DNA of 6,088 bases. It comes from Nitrospira sp. UBA6909. GTDB lineage: Bacteria; Nitrospirota; Nitrospiria; Nitrospirales; Nitrospiraceae. Location of the stretch: the NCBI GenBank assembly GCA_002451055.1, contig DKBD01000261.1:1-6088 (forward strand), given 5' to 3'. Shown in pieces: positions 5,787 through 6,088 of the stretch. The first letter of the stretch is position 1. Each line of letters opens with the position of its first letter. The translations under genes were made by a program, and so were the position numbers. The notes below the pieces were generated by a model. The model searched no databases. It was not told the DNA's origin and worked only from the letters and a program-made list of their open reading frames with translations.

Positions 5787-6088
5787 ATGTCCATCAACAA
5801 TCTGTGGAAGCTGGTGCTGCTGCTTGTGATTGGACTGAATGGGGTGGCGATTGTGCCTGCCGTTCTAGCCGACGCGCGCGGGGTTCGTGTGGAGGGCAAG
5901 AAACCGGCGGAGTTTGTTGCTGCGCAGACCGGGAAATCGTGGGCGGTGGTCATCGGTATCAATGAGTACGAGAAAGTTCAGCGGCTGACCTATGCCAAGG
6001 CCGATGCGGAATCCGTGGCAGACCTCTTGCGGCACCAAGGGTTTCAGGTCACGACGCTCTACGATCGCCAGGCGACCCGCACGGCCAT
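5787..6088 (+). CDS. Exported caspase-like (peptidase C14) protein, 3' end outside window
   Basis: The first 100 codons are present. Residues 1-28 form a signal peptide: Lys8, a Leu/Val-rich core, and a likely cut after VLA before DARG. After a short linker, KSWAVVIGINEYEKVQRLTY and ADAESVADLLRHQGFQVTTL match the first beta strand and helix of the caspase p20 fold (peptidase C14). In complete proteins of this family the catalytic His and Cys follow later; they lie beyond the window, so activity cannot be judged. The ATG at 5787 is chosen because it begins a clean signal peptide. AAGGA lies 13 bases upstream, rather far; an in-frame GTG at 5751 is possible but would add a charged leader. Bacterial caspase-like proteins of this kind often carry extra C-terminal repeats or enzyme domains. 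Function here is unknown. Confidence 0.85.
   Translation, partial: MSINNLWKLVLLLVIGLNGVAIVPAVLADARGVRVEGKKPAEFVAAQTGKSWAVVIGINEYEKVQRLTYAKADAESVADLLRHQGFQVTTLYDRQATRTA

Overview
The window is about 6.1 kb of GC-rich bacterial DNA, probably from a Gram-negative chromosome. The gene mix suggests a Nitrospira-like or other Nitrospirota genome, but that is an inference from gene content. The mix is secreted coiled-coil OmpA/MotB-type proteins, an exported caspase-like protein, decayed IS3 DNA and a decayed toxin-antitoxin pair. No marker gene here fixes the taxon.

Left part (1-2670, + strand): two paralogous envelope proteins lie in tandem. The first is cut by the left window edge and keeps the end of a coiled coil plus a C-terminal OmpA/MotB peptidoglycan-binding domain. 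The second is complete: an export signal, a linker, a coiled coil of about 165 residues and the same C-terminal domain. Their last 81 aligned domain residues are about 59% identical by hand count. A 518-base gap between them holds a possible promoter and a GTTTGC-GAT-GCAAAC hairpin ahead of the second gene.

Middle (2823-4489, - strand): a complete class I aldehyde dehydrogenase (501 aa) converges on the OmpA pair, with a nested hairpin between the convergent stops. Its start is set at 4328 by a strong AGGAGG. Upstream are a perfect TATAAT without a good -35 and a 24-base imperfect palindrome centred about 40 bases upstream of the predicted transcription start. This upstream DNA also reads as a 40-codon open stretch that could be the tail of an interrupted gene.

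Right part (4519-5434): this is a graveyard. A rearranged IS3-family OrfB remnant, readable only by joining three frames, abuts the remains of what looks like a DUF4258-type toxin and YgiT/MqsA-type zinc-finger antitoxin pair. The antitoxin has lost one zinc-binding Cys (now Tyr) and carries an in-frame TGA. After about 350 bases with no recognised gene, the window ends inside a gene for an exported caspase-like (peptidase C14) protein.

The intact genes are envelope proteins, a central or catabolic dehydrogenase and an exported caspase-like protein. Nothing in the sequence links them into one pathway. I found no convincing wholly new system; the leads most worth checking are the decayed TA module, the aldehyde dehydrogenase promoter architecture and the tandem OmpA/MotB paralogs.
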